Shown here piece by piece: positions 23,682-32,294 of a stretch of DNA of 41,489 nucleotides. Numbering within the stretch: position 1 is the first letter of the stretch; the number at the start of each line of letters is the position of its first letter. The notes beneath the pieces are model-generated. The model saw only the letters and a list, made by a program, of their open reading frames with translations, was not told where the DNA came from and made no database searches. Location of the stretch: NCBI GenBank assembly GCA_949282135.1, contig CASDOR010000002.1, positions 1-41,489 on the forward strand, written 5' to 3'. The translations under genes were made by a program, and so were the position numbers. Origin of the DNA: an uncultured Christensenella sp. GTDB taxonomy: Bacteria; Bacillota; Clostridia; Christensenellales; UBA1242.

Positions 23682-26354
23682 TTAGTTTGTTTTGTTAGAT
23701 TTATTAATTGATTTTCTTTTTTCGTACTTTTGTTCAAAGAACTTAACAACTTCGCAAATTGGGACTATTAGGAAGGAAGCAAGGAAGACTATGAACCACT
23801 CAAGTGCAGTTAAAGGGGTCATTCCTAAAATATTTGAAAGGAATGGAACAAAGGCAATTAATATAAAAAGTCCTATTTCGCATAAGAAAGAAATGTTTAT
23901 AAATTTATTTTTGAAGGCACTATCTTTAAAAATACTTTTACTTGAGTGGACATTATACATATGGAAAAGTTGAATAAAATTCAAAGTTAAAAATGCCATG
24001 GTACTTGCCTTAGTTGGAGAATTAAAACAGAAAACACCCACAACAAAAACCAAAATGACGATAATTGCTTGAGACAAACCTTGGTATAGAATATTAAATC
24101 CTACCTTTCCAGACACAATATTTTCTTTTGGGTTACGGGGAGGGCGAGTCATAATATCGTGTTCTGCCTCATCAAGTCCAAGTGCAATTGATGGGAGTGT
24201 GTCGGTAATGAGGTTTATAAACAAGATTTGTACTGCACTTAAGAATAAGAAGTTTGGGAAAAGAAGTGTTAGGGTAAATATTGCGAGAACTTCAGCAATA
24301 TTACAACTGAGTAAAAATCCAATGGTTTTTTGAATATTACCAAAGATTTTTCTACCCTCTTCGACTGCAACTACAATTGTGGCAAAGTTGTCATCTGCAA
24401 GTATCATATTTGAAACTTCTTTTGTAACTTCAGTACCAGAGAGCCCCATGCCAATTCCTATGTCGGCACACTTAATACTTGGTGCGTCATTTACTCCGTC
24501 TCCTGTCATAGCAACAATTTTGCCATTTGCCTTTAAGGCTTTTATTATGCGAACTTTGTGTTCAGGGGAAACTCTAGTAAAAACTGTGTATTTATTTATT
24601 TCTCTTTCTAATTCTTTATCAGAAAATTTATCTAAGAAACTTCCATTTACAACTTCTTTTTCTGATTTAATCATATCAAGTCTTTTTGCGATTGCAGTTG
24701 CAGTGTCTTTATGGTCGCCTGTTATCATGACGACTTTCATTTTGGCGCTCTTACATTTTTTTAATGCTTCATATACTTCTTTTCTTGGTGGGTCAATCAT
24801 GCCAGATAGACCTATAAACACTAAATCCTGTTCTTCTATTTTAAGGCTTGAATTTAACAAATCTCCTAAGTCTTTTTTTGCATATGCAAGGACTCTTAGA
24901 GCTTCGCTGCACATTATTTTATTTTGACTATTGATTTTTGTAATGTCGCTTGGTGTCAAAGGTCTAATAACATTATTATCTAAAATATGAGTGCATCTAG
25001 AGAGAAGTTCATCGACTGCACCTTTTGTATACTGAACAAAAGTGTTATCTACTTTATTTATTGTGCTCATTAGTTTTCTATTTGAATCAAATGGGAGTTC
25101 TTTAATGCGTTTATAATTTGTGTTTAGCTTATTTTTTGAAATGTTAAACTTCTCACAAAACCTAATAAGGGCAGTCTCTGTTGGGTCGCCAAGATAAGTG
25201 TCATTTTCAAGAGAGGCATCATTACATAGAAGCATGCAATTAATTAGTTCATGGTTTTGAGGCGCATTAAATTGTTTTAGATTATGGTAAAAGTTAAGTC
25301 CAACGCACACTTTTTCAACACTCATTTTATTTTGTGTAATAGTTCCAGTTTTGTCGCTACAAATTATTTCGCAGCAGCCAAGAGTTTCAACTGCATGTAG
25401 TTTTTTTACGATAGCATTTTTTTTGGCAAGTCTCATAACCCCAAGAGATAAAATAATTGTGACTACCGCAGGAAGGCTTTCAGGAATTGCGGCAACTGCA
25501 ATGGCGACTGCAGTTAGAAAAGAGTCAATATAGCCTAGGTTTGAAAAAATTACATCTACAATAAAAATAATAATGGCAATAGCAAGTACTATAAAGGTTA
25601 TGATTTCGCCAAGCTTGTTAAGTCCGTTTTGAAGTGGGGTGGTTTCTGTTTTTTCTTTATCAAGGAGAGATGCTATTCTTCCTATTTCTGCATTTTTACC
25701 AGTTGCTACAACTATGCCTAATCCTCTTCCATAGGTTACAATCGAAGAAGAAAAGCACATGTTTTTTCTATCACCTAAATTTGTTTTTTCAGGCAAAATT
25801 ACATTTGCAGTCTTTTCTACCGCCATACTTTCGCCGGTAAGGGCAGACTCGTCACATTTAAGGCTATTGCTTTCAATTAAGTAAATATCTGCAGGTACGA
25901 CATCTCCAGCTTCTAAAACAATAATATCTCCAACTACAATTTCACTTGTTTTTATTTTCTTTTTTTTACCATCTCTAATAACAATTGAAAAGGGCTGAGA
26001 CATTTTTTTAAGACTTTCTAAAGCCTTGTCCGCTTTTAACTCTTGAGAAAATCCGAGAGTCGCATTAATTAGTACAATGATAAAAATAATTATAGCATCA
26101 ATGAGTTCTGTGGTGCTTTTTTGTAAGAAAGAAAAGACTAATGATACGACTGCGGCACATAGTAAGATTACCACCATTATGTCTTTAAATTGTGACAAAA
26201 ATTTTAAAAGATAGTTTTGTTTTTTTTCATGGTTTAATGAGTTTGGTCCAGCAGTTTTTAAGCGGAGTTCAGCTTCTTTGTCTGTTAATCCACTTTGATT
26301 TGTTTTGGTTATTTTAAGTATTTCTTGAAGTGTTTTATTATGATAATATGACAT
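23682..26354 (-). CDS. Calcium-transporting P-type ATPase, PMCA/SERCA type
   Basis: 890 residues, full length for the P2 group. An N-terminal cation-ATPase domain (LQEILKITKTNQSGLTDKEA) is followed by the actuator motif TGES (173-176), PESLP in the fourth membrane helix, the phosphorylation site CSDKTGTIT with Asp334, KGA in the nucleotide domain, MTGDGVNDAPS (616-626) in the P domain, and six C-terminal membrane helices with NLITDTLPSIALGLD. PESLP in place of the SERCA PEGLP is common in bacterial calcium pumps. It probably exports Ca2+ from the cytoplasm, driven by ATP. The start at 26354 has only a weak ribosome binding site. Monocistronic. Confidence 0.95.
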   Translation of the reverse strand: MSYYHNKTLQEILKITKTNQSGLTDKEAELRLKTAGPNSLNHEKKQNYLLKFLSQFKDIMVVILLCAAVVSLVFSFLQKSTTELIDAIIIFIIVLINATLGFSQELKADKALESLKKMSQPFSIVIRDGKKKKIKTSEIVVGDIIVLEAGDVVPADIYLIESNSLKCDESALTGESMAVEKTANVILPEKTNLGDRKNMCFSSSIVTYGRGLGIVVATGKNAEIGRIASLLDKEKTETTPLQNGLNKLGEIITFIVLAIAIIIFIVDVIFSNLGYIDSFLTAVAIAVAAIPESLPAVVTIILSLGVMRLAKKNAIVKKLHAVETLGCCEIICSDKTGTITQNKMSVEKVCVGLNFYHNLKQFNAPQNHELINCMLLCNDASLENDTYLGDPTETALIRFCEKFNISKNKLNTNYKRIKELPFDSNRKLMSTINKVDNTFVQYTKGAVDELLSRCTHILDNNVIRPLTPSDITKINSQNKIMCSEALRVLAYAKKDLGDLLNSSLKIEEQDLVFIGLSGMIDPPRKEVYEALKKCKSAKMKVVMITGDHKDTATAIAKRLDMIKSEKEVVNGSFLDKFSDKELEREINKYTVFTRVSPEHKVRIIKALKANGKIVAMTGDGVNDAPSIKCADIGIGMGLSGTEVTKEVSNMILADDNFATIVVAVEEGRKIFGNIQKTIGFLLSCNIAEVLAIFTLTLLFPNFLFLSAVQILFINLITDTLPSIALGLDEAEHDIMTRPPRNPKENIVSGKVGFNILYQGLSQAIIVILVFVVGVFCFNSPTKASTMAFLTLNFIQLFHMYNVHSSKSIFKDSAFKNKFINISFLCEIGLFILIAFVPFLSNILGMTPLTALEWFIVFLASFLIVPICEVVKFFEQKYEKRKSINKSNKTN

Positions 26355-26633
26355 ACATTACTCAACTTTATGCTTTTTTATTATTAATACGCGACTTTTA
26401 TATATTTAATGTCTATGTCAAAGTCTTGTGAGTATATGCAAAAAATAGAGTAATAAATTTATTTGTTGATTGTTTAAAACAAAAATATTATTTAAATAAT
26501 AAATTATTGTACTTGCTAAAATCTAATTATTTAATTGTGTAAAAAAATTAATTTTGCAATATTAAAAGAAGTTTTTTTGATTGTCTTATGAGCAAGTATT
26601 TATTTTAGTTAAAATTTAAAAGGAAATAAAAAA
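26355..26633. other. AT-rich intergenic stretch
   Basis: Very AT-rich spacer between the calcium ATPase start and the terminator of the next reverse-strand gene. It must hold the ATPase promoter, but I see no convincing box, and no gene. Confidence 0.4.
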
Positions 26634-26654
26634 AGCAAGGGAAGAACCCTTGCT
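26634..26654 (-). terminator. Terminator of the 26670 gene
   Basis: On the reverse strand AGCAAGGG and CCCTTGCT form an exact 8-bp stem with a five-base loop, followed by TTTTTTT. Confidence 0.85.
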
Positions 26655-26669
26655 AAAAAATTTAATCAA

Positions 26670-27179
26670 TTATCTTTTTTTCTTTTTGCTAGGACTAAAC
26701 ACTGGAATAGCACAAGCAAGTGTTGCAAGTGCGCTTACTACAATGTTAAGTATTGAGCCAACACCCGCCTTATAAGGTCTAATAACTTTGTCGGTGAATA
26801 CTTCTGTTGTTTTACCAAGATTACTTATGCCTATTATGACAACAATAGCACTTACTGTAAGTAAAATAAGTAGTAGGAAGTTAAAGAAATCAAAGTTTGC
26901 GTTGGTTTTGATAATTTTAGTTTCTTTAAGTAGAGACAAAACAGAGAGTAGAATAATAAGGCAAGCTAGAACGATGGAAATAATTATAAATGCCTTTAAA
27001 AACCCATAGCCTTCCATGTTTGAGAGAAGTTCACTGTTTAAAAAGTCCCAGGCGTTCATAGAAGTTGCCTCTGTAATTGTTTCATTTTCATTATTGAGGG
27101 ACATAAACGGAATGCTTAAAAAAACAAAAGTTAAAATACCCGCAACACTACCAGATAATGCTCCTAAAAACCTTTTCAT
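26670..27179 (-). CDS. Four-helix membrane protein, unknown
   Basis: 169 residues. Predicted membrane helices lie at about residues 5-25, 62-85, 100-122 and 140-162, with an outside loop between the first two (NENETITEATSMNAWDFLNS...) and a basic cytoplasmic tail (SPSKKKKR). A strong AGGAGGAAAAT site precedes the ATG. It has its own terminator and is a single-gene unit. No family is recognised; the Gly/Ser-rich first helix and short loops resemble many small Clostridia membrane proteins of unknown role. Confidence 0.7.
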   Translation of the reverse strand: MKRFLGALSGSVAGILTFVFLSIPFMSLNNENETITEATSMNAWDFLNSELLSNMEGYGFLKAFIIISIVLACLIILLSVLSLLKETKIIKTNANFDFFNFLLLILLTVSAIVVIIGISNLGKTTEVFTDKVIRPYKAGVGSILNIVVSALATLACAIPVFSPSKKKKR

Positions 27180-27518
27180 ATTTTCCTCCTTTATTATTTT
27201 ATATTAAATAGATATTGTTTTGTCAAACAAAACAGCCTAAAAATAATAAATTACGTAAAAAATAGTAATCTCTAACATGGAAATAAAAACCTTTTGTTTT
27301 TTATGACATAGAAATAAAGCAGAAAAAGAAAGAGATAATAAATGTATGCACAAAATTATAATGTTATATGATTTTTAGTGCACGATCAGGCAAAATAGCG
27401 CTCACTTTATTCTTGACAAAAGATAGTTTTTTTACCTCTTTACTTTCATTTGTAGGCACTCAAATTTGCACGAAAATTTGCAAAAACTAGGGTACTAAAT
27501 TAAGGTACAAGCAAAAAA
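27180..27518. other. Intergenic stretch, nothing recognised
   Basis: AT-rich spacer between the membrane protein gene and the tRNA-Leu terminator. No gene, repeat or clear promoter seen. Confidence 0.4.
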
Positions 27519-27541
27519 ATTAGAGGGGTCAAACCTCTAAT
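27519..27541 (-). terminator. Terminator of tRNA-Leu
   Basis: On the reverse strand ATTAGAGG pairs with CCTCTAAT around a short loop, followed by a run of T. It lies 10 bases beyond the tRNA. Confidence 0.85.
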
Positions 27542-27550
27542 TTCCTTTAT

Positions 27551-27633
27551 TGGTGCGGATGGTGGGACTCGAACCCACAAGGTTTCCCACACGCCCCTTA
27601 AACGTGCGCGTCTACCGGTTTCGCCACATCCGC
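27551..27633 (-). tRNA. tRNA-Leu(AAG)
   Basis: 83 bases with acceptor GCGGATG/CATCCGC, a class II variable arm, T loop GGTTCGAGTCC and encoded CCA. The anticodon stem CACGT/GCGTG encloses loop TTAAGGG, giving anticodon AAG (codon CUU, read as inosine-type A34 if modified). Confidence 0.93.
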
Positions 27634-27726
27634 ATGTTATGTTAAGTTTTGAAGCAATATTAAAGTTATTTAAACAACAAACTCCTAATTATTTACGTAT
27701 GAACGATTATATTTGATTTAGATTAT

Positions 27727-27812
27727 GATAAACAAAATAATAATTTTTATGGATTACTATTTTGTTTATCAATAACTTAATATAATTAAAAGGAGTGCCT
27801 AAGTGCTAGGCA
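27727..27812. repeat. Two hairpins upstream of tRNA-Leu
   Basis: GATAAACAAAATA (27727-27739) and TATTTTGTTTATC (27758-27770) are exact 13-base inverted repeats. A second stem, TGCCTA/TAGGCA (27796-27801 with 27807-27812), encloses AGTGC. On the reverse strand both precede the tRNA and could be in its leader or promoter region. Confidence 0.5.
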
Positions 27813-27905
27813 AGAATTATTCTATCACCATATTAAATTTTTTGCAACTAAAATTTTACTTTACAAATAAAATTATTTTTTTTACCATAAAAAAGGTGAA
27901 AAGAC

Positions 27906-28760
27906 ATGCAAAAGAATGATGAGAGTTTAACTAAAAATGAAAGAGTAGAGTTAAGTATTAGAAAAAAATTCCATTCTAGTATTTTTTCGAAGTTTTGTCA
28001 GGGCATAAACAGATATAAATTACTTTCGCCGAAGGATAAGGTTGCGGTTTGTATTTCAGGCGGAAAAGATTCGATGCTTATGGCAAAGTTATTTCAAGAA
28101 CTTAAAAAGCATAATAAGTTTCCCTTTGAACTTGTTTTTCTAGTAATGGATCCTGGCTATAGCAAGCAAAATAGAGAACAGATAATAAATAACGCAAAAG
28201 AACTTAATGTGCCTATAGATATTTTTAATACAGATATATTTGACAATGTTACGGAAATTGAAAAATCGCCTTGTTACATATGTGCTAGGATGAGGCGAGG
28301 GTATTTATATGCAAGGGCAAGAGAATTAGGGTGTAATAAGATTGCTCTAGGTCACCACTATGATGATGTGATTGAAACTATACTTATGGGCATGCTTTAC
28401 GGCGGGCAAGTGCAGACAATGATGCCTAAACTTAAAAGCACAAATTTTAAGGGGATGGAATTAATTCGCCCTATGTATTTAATAAGAGAAAAAGATATAG
28501 AAGCATGGCGAGATTATAATGAGTTAAAATTTCTTAGATGTGCTTGTAAATTTACCGAAAGGGATGAGAACAATTTACATGAAGAATTATCAAAAAGAAA
28601 GAAAATAAAAAGACTTATTGAATTTCTTAAAAAAGAAAATAATCAAGTTGAGGCAAATATATTTAAAAGTGTGGAAAATGTAATTTTACCCACTGTTATT
28701 TGTTATAAAGATAAAAAGGGGAATAGACATAGTTTTCTTGACACGTATGATGAAGAATAA
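27906..28760 (+). CDS. TtcA-like PP-loop tRNA thiolation enzyme
   Basis: 284 residues of the adenine-nucleotide alpha hydrolase fold. Motifs: PP-loop SGGKDS (residues 51-56), PCYICARMRRG with Cys123 and Cys126, LGHHYDDVIET, and a third cysteine cluster CAC (212, 214) in FLRCACKFTE. This is the arrangement of TtcA, which makes 2-thiocytidine at tRNA position 32 with ATP activation and a [4Fe-4S] cluster held by the cysteines. The substrate in this organism is inferred from the family, and close paralogues thiolate other positions. A GGTGAAAAG sequence lies just upstream. Single-gene unit with its own terminator. Confidence 0.85.
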   Translation: MQKNDESLTKNERVELSIRKKFHSSIFSKFCQGINRYKLLSPKDKVAVCISGGKDSMLMAKLFQELKKHNKFPFELVFLVMDPGYSKQNREQIINNAKELNVPIDIFNTDIFDNVTEIEKSPCYICARMRRGYLYARARELGCNKIALGHHYDDVIETILMGMLYGGQVQTMMPKLKSTNFKGMELIRPMYLIREKDIEAWRDYNELKFLRCACKFTERDENNLHEELSKRKKIKRLIEFLKKENNQVEANIFKSVENVILPTVICYKDKKGNRHSFLDTYDEE

Positions 28761-28763
28761 AAA

Positions 28764-28813
28764 ATGAAGTAGTAAGGAATAACCTGTAGGGTTAAAGTAC
28801 TACCTCATTTTTA
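28764..28813 (+). terminator. Terminator of the TtcA-like gene
   Basis: ATGA-GTAGTA and TACTAC-TCAT pair with one mismatch, with a small AACC/GGTT hairpin inside the loop, then TTTTT. Confidence 0.7.
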
Positions 28814-28862
28814 TTAAACTTCTTGTTGCTTTGCTACTAAAATTAAATTTGTTTTATTTGTA

Positions 28863-29363
28863 TTATTCTTTTTCAAATCTTGAGCCACAATAAGGGCAGT
28901 AAAAACCGGTTGCGGTTTGATCTAAAACTCCGCCACAATTACTACACTTATTTTGAACAACCTTTTTCTTAGGAGGATTTTTCTCATTAGGTGTTAAGAC
29001 TTCTCCATCAAAGATATAGCCAGTTATGTATCTTTTGTTTATTCCTTGTGTAATAAAGCCCTTAGCAGTTTTTTCGCTTATTTGAAGCTGGCCTGCAATT
29101 TCTTTGGCAGTTGTTAAGTTTTCTTCCATTACAGCATCAACGACTCTTTTTAAACTTTTTAAGTTACCAAAACTAATCCAAAGAAGAGGGGATCCATAGA
29201 ATCCAAAAACGACAAACACAATGCCAAAGACTAATCCCACCCAAAAGCTATTTATTGCAGAGAATATTATAATTGGGATTCCAACTACAAATAGAACAGT
29301 GGCGACAATGGAAATTATTAACTTATTTTTAATGTCTTTATCTATATCAAACTTTTTACTCAT
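28863..29363 (-). CDS. Membrane protein with C-terminal zinc ribbon
   Basis: 166 residues. Two membrane helices (about 15-36 and 40-62) are followed by a helix-turn-helix-like segment (TTAKEIAGQLQISEKTAKGF, residues 84-103) and a C-terminal zinc ribbon with CSNCGG and CPYCGS (about 138-159). The mix of a PCI/winged-helix-like segment with a zinc ribbon after two membrane helices is a recurring pattern in Clostridia membrane proteins of unknown role. No partner gene is adjacent. Confidence 0.75.
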   Translation of the reverse strand: MSKKFDIDKDIKNKLIISIVATVLFVVGIPIIIFSAINSFWVGLVFGIVFVVFGFYGSPLLWISFGNLKSLKRVVDAVMEENLTTAKEIAGQLQISEKTAKGFITQGINKRYITGYIFDGEVLTPNEKNPPKKKVVQNKCSNCGGVLDQTATGFYCPYCGSRFEKE

Positions 29364-29441
29364 AACTCTATTATATTGTATTTTTAAAAAATAAGCAACT
29401 TATTATCAATTATTATTTTATCAGCATATGATACATGAGGA

Positions 29442-29600
29442 ATGAGTAGAAATTTTTGTAATATCACTAAGCTTTTTTATAAGGTACCAATAGTTGATAT
29501 AACTTATAAATATAAGGGAAAAATAAGGCACGTGTATGCCTCACTCGAATGGTTTTCATTAACAGGAAGCATAAAAGATAGGGCCGCATATGCCATTTAA
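29442..29600 (+). pseudogene. Cysteine-synthase-like N-terminal remnant
   Basis: A 52-codon frame with a ribosome binding site (TGAGGA) reads MSRNFCNITKLFYKVPIVDI and on to YASLEWFSLTGSIKDRAAYA before TAA. The VYAxLEWFxxTGSIKDRAAYA block is the pyridoxal-phosphate lysine motif (Lys in SIKDR) of the cysteine synthase/SbnA fold-type II family. The rest of the enzyme, normally over 300 residues, is missing. This is a truncated relic, not a working gene. Confidence 0.75.
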
Positions 29601-29650
29601 AACTTAAAATTGTAATTTAAAAATTTAGCCAATAAAATTTGTAAACCTAG

Positions 29651-29678
29651 TTGACAAATATTTTTTTAGTAGTATATT
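29651..29678 (+). promoter_or_regulatory. Promoter of the SHOCT protein gene
   Basis: TTGACA (29651-29656) and TATATT (29673-29678) are separated by 16 bases, about 30 bases before the ATG. Confidence 0.6.
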
Positions 29679-29707
29679 TTCTATCAGTGCAGAAATAAAG
29701 GAGAAAT

Positions 29708-30232
29708 ATGAAAAAAACTTTAAAAATATCAGGTATTCTTTGTCTTGTTGCAAGCATTTTTAATATAGTGACATTAGTTATTGACATTTTGTCACCAGAA
29801 TTTTCTATTTACATTATAGTGATTGATAGCTTGTCAGTTTTGTTATCAGTAATTACTGGTATTGTGTATCTTTTGAGTCTAAAAAAGACTGACGAACAAA
29901 TAATTAAACGTAATGGGCTATATTTTGCACTTCTTATACTTAACATATTTAATAGCTTAATTGTTTGGTTTATATCTTTTTGGGTGTCTATGGCTGTTAA
30001 TAACGCAAATCTCGAAAAAAATGCGGTGTACTTAAATGGTAATGAAAATTTAGGCAAAGACACGCAAGGTGAAAATTCAAACACAAATATAAGTAGAGAA
30101 AATCTAGAAATTTCTCGTAATGTCATGAGACTTACAGAAAGATTAAATGAACTTGAAGAGTTAAAAAAGTCAAAGCAAATAACTGAAGAAGAGTATGAAT
30201 CTTTGAGAAAAAAATTGCTTGACAGTCTGTAA
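29708..30232 (+). CDS. Membrane protein with SHOCT domain
   Basis: 174 residues. Three hydrophobic helices (about 5-27, 33-60 and 70-97) are followed by a polar linker rich in N and E, and a C-terminal SHOCT domain (RLNELEELKKSKQITEEEYE, ending SLRKKLLDSL). SHOCT is a short helical module found at protein termini, thought to mediate oligomerisation. GGAG lies 5 bases before the ATG. No operon partner; function unknown. Confidence 0.8.
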   Translation: MKKTLKISGILCLVASIFNIVTLVIDILSPEFSIYIIVIDSLSVLLSVITGIVYLLSLKKTDEQIIKRNGLYFALLILNIFNSLIVWFISFWVSMAVNNANLEKNAVYLNGNENLGKDTQGENSNTNISRENLEISRNVMRLTERLNELEELKKSKQITEEEYESLRKKLLDSL

Positions 30233-30261
30233 GCCTTTTGTGAAAAAAGAGGAGGACTTAC

Positions 30262-30291
30262 AAAAAAAAGACCTAGTCTTCTGCTAGGTCT
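30262..30291 (-). terminator. Terminator overlapping the cupin stop codon
   Basis: On the reverse strand AGACCTAG and CTAGGTCT form an exact 8-bp stem followed by eight T. The cupin TAG stop lies inside the second arm. Confidence 0.85.
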
Positions 30292-30689
30292 GAGTCAAAT
30301 TTTGTTTTATGTATAGTGCCTTTTTTGTGGTGAGGTGGTGCGTAAATTGAATAAAGTTTAAGGGGCATATTTTGCTCGTTTACTACATTATGCCAAGTGT
30401 TTGCAGGTATTAAAATTGCACATTCTGGGTTTGCGTACCCTATAAGTTTGACATCTTTTTTTGTTTCTCCCATATAGACTGAGCCTACACCTTGAACAAT
30501 ACGCAAAAACTGATCAGTGTCATTATGTATTTCTAGTCCTATTTCACCTTTTGGTGGAATCGCCATAACAGTCACTTGAAGATGCTCTCCTGTCCAAATC
30601 TCTTTTCTATAGTAGTTGTTTTTAGTGGTTTCGTTTTGTATATTTATAATTTCTGGCTTGTCGTGGGTAAAACAATTATTTTCACTCAT
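30273..30689 (-). CDS. Cupin-domain protein
   Basis: I start this at ATG 30689 (MSENNCFTHDKPEIINI...), 138 residues, because AAGGAG lies upstream; the longer frame from 30731 has no site. The single cupin barrel shows IHNDTDQFLRIVQGVGSV (motif 1, with His and Gln as probable metal ligands) and CAILIPANTWHNVVN (motif 2 with His). This metal-binding pattern is common in mannose-6-phosphate-isomerase-like cupins whose substrates are not known. Single gene; its terminator overlaps its stop. Confidence 0.85.
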   Translation of the reverse strand: MSENNCFTHDKPEIINIQNETTKNNYYRKEIWTGEHLQVTVMAIPPKGEIGLEIHNDTDQFLRIVQGVGSVYMGETKKDVKLIGYANPECAILIPANTWHNVVNEQNMPLKLYSIYAPPHHKKGTIHKTKFDSDLAED

Positions 30690-30734
30690 CTTAAACTCCT
30701 TAAAGATACATATAACTTTTAATATGAACAAATC

Positions 30735-30766
30735 AAAAAAAGGGTGAAAAGTCTTTCACTCTTTTT
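30735..30766 (-). terminator. Terminator downstream of tRNA-Arg
   Basis: GAGTGAAA and TTTCACCC (reverse strand) form a stem with a four-base loop followed by seven T. It lies about 135 bases past the tRNA and upstream of the cupin gene. Confidence 0.6.
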
Positions 30767-30899
30767 ATTGTCCTAGATTGTCAAGGCCTTCATATTGATT
30801 TTTGCTACAACAAAAATCCAGTCAAAGATGATTAGATAAAATTTTTTAATGTTAAAGTGCCGACCAAAAGGTTTTATAATTTATTAACTTTTTAAAAAT

Positions 30900-30974
30900 T
30901 GGCGCCCCCGTCAGGATTCGAACCCGAACTAATGGTTCCGAAGACCAGTGTGCTATCCGTTACACTACGAAGGC
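30900..30974 (-). tRNA. tRNA-Arg(TCG)
   Basis: 75 bases with acceptor GCCTTCG/CGGGGGC (two G-T pairs), T loop GGTTCGAATCC and encoded CCA. The anticodon loop CTTCGGA between TGGT and ACCA gives anticodon TCG (codon CGA). Confidence 0.93.
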
Positions 30975-31328
30975 AAGTGAATTTTTAGATGTTTTAAGTA
31001 ACTACCTCCTAGACAAAATGTTTTGTGTTTTGGTGAAGATAAAAAAGATTTGATCTATTTTTTGAAAGAAAATTAAAAACATTTTATGGTTGAGGTTTTT
31101 ATAAAGAAAGAAGATTGTCTTTGTAAAACTAATGCTTTAAACAAAACTAAAATAAAAGTAACAAAAAGTAAAAAAGCCCTTTAATATTTTTTTCTACACA
31201 AATTTACTTCTTATAAGCTTTTGCTTTGTCGGCTAACATGAAATAATTTAACACTTTTTTGTAAAATTATCAAGCAGAAGTGTTTGATTTTATTTTTTGT
31301 ATGGTTATAATTATAAAAGGTATTTAAA
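30975..31328. other. Intergenic stretch, nothing recognised
   Basis: AT-rich spacer between tRNA-Arg and lepB. It should contain promoters for both, but no clear boxes or hairpins are evident. Confidence 0.4.
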
Positions 31329-32099
31329 ATGGCAGGAAAGCAGATTGAATTTAATCCTTCATACTCTTTGGCAAAGCAAAGCAAATTAAAGAAAGCTCTT
31401 TTCACAATTTTTTTGGTGTTACTAACTTTATTTGCGATAAGTCTTTTGTTATTTAGTGCTTTTTTTTATAGGGCTTACATTAATGGTGTTTCAATGCAAC
31501 CGACTTTTAACAATTACAAAACAGAAGAAGGATACGAGTGGACTGAGGAAGATTATAAATCTTTAAGAGACATAGCGGTAGTAAGTCGTTATGGCACGTA
31601 TTCTCGAGGGGACATTGTGCTACTACAAATGGAAGCCGAAACAAAGGAAATTGACATGGGGCATGTTATCCGCACATATTATATGGAAGATGAGGTCATA
31701 ATTAAACGCGTTATTGCTGTTGGTGGAGATACTCTAACACTAAAATTTAATAAAATAGGCACTGAGAATGCTGGATACTGCGAATATTATGTGAATGATG
31801 AGCCAATAAACGAGTCATATCTAGGAGACAACAGATTTGATATGAATAATGAATATTTTGAACTTTTTTGTCTAGCACATAACATAGTACAAGAGGAGAC
31901 CTCTGATAGCCTCACTGCCACTATGAAGATAGAAGAAGGAAAAGTTTTTGTACTTGGAGATAACCGTTCGCATAGTCAAGATAGCCATATTTTTGGTGCA
32001 TTTAATCAAAATAAATTTCTAGGAAAAGTAGTTTATTCTTATAAGTATAACGAATCTTTTATTGGCGCACTTTTAGATGATTTATTTGCGTTATTATAA
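31329..32099 (+). CDS. lepB: Type I signal peptidase
   Basis: 256 residues with an N-terminal cytoplasmic basic segment, one membrane helix (about 23-47) and an outside catalytic domain. The Ser-Lys dyad is visible: Ser55 in NGVSMQPT and Lys126 in IIKRVIAVGGD. The final conserved box VFVLGDNRSHSQDSHIFGAF is present. It removes signal peptides from secreted proteins such as the large surface proteins in this window. An insert of about 30 residues (TEEGYEWTEEDYKSLRDIAV) after the serine box is longer than in compact bacillar SipS-type enzymes. Single-gene unit ending in a terminator. Confidence 0.95.
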   Translation: MAGKQIEFNPSYSLAKQSKLKKALFTIFLVLLTLFAISLLLFSAFFYRAYINGVSMQPTFNNYKTEEGYEWTEEDYKSLRDIAVVSRYGTYSRGDIVLLQMEAETKEIDMGHVIRTYYMEDEVIIKRVIAVGGDTLTLKFNKIGTENAGYCEYYVNDEPINESYLGDNRFDMNNEYFELFCLAHNIVQEETSDSLTATMKIEEGKVFVLGDNRSHSQDSHIFGAFNQNKFLGKVVYSYKYNESFIGALLDDLFALL

Positions 32100-32137
32100 G
32101 GAATAACAGATAGCAAAATTATATTTTGCAAAAACAA

Positions 32138-32181
32138 AAGTTATTCACAATTTTAACCTGTTTGTGAATAACTTCTTTTAT
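32138..32181 (+). terminator. Terminator of lepB
   Basis: AAGTTATTCACA (32138-32149) and TGTGAATAACTT (32163-32174) are exact 12-base inverted repeats around a 13-base loop, followed by CTTTTATTT. Confidence 0.8.
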
Positions 32182-32294
32182 TTAATTTAACCTTAATTAT
32201 TAAAAACTAAAGTCTAAGTCAAAAAATAATATTTAACCGTGTGCTTATATGTTTAAATAAAAAGCCTAGGAATTAAAAAATTATGCCTTAAAGT

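Noticed and set aside
23692..25840. Forward-strand open frames inside the calcium ATPase gene
   Set aside because: They are shadows of a clearly coding reverse-strand gene with all P-type ATPase motifs.
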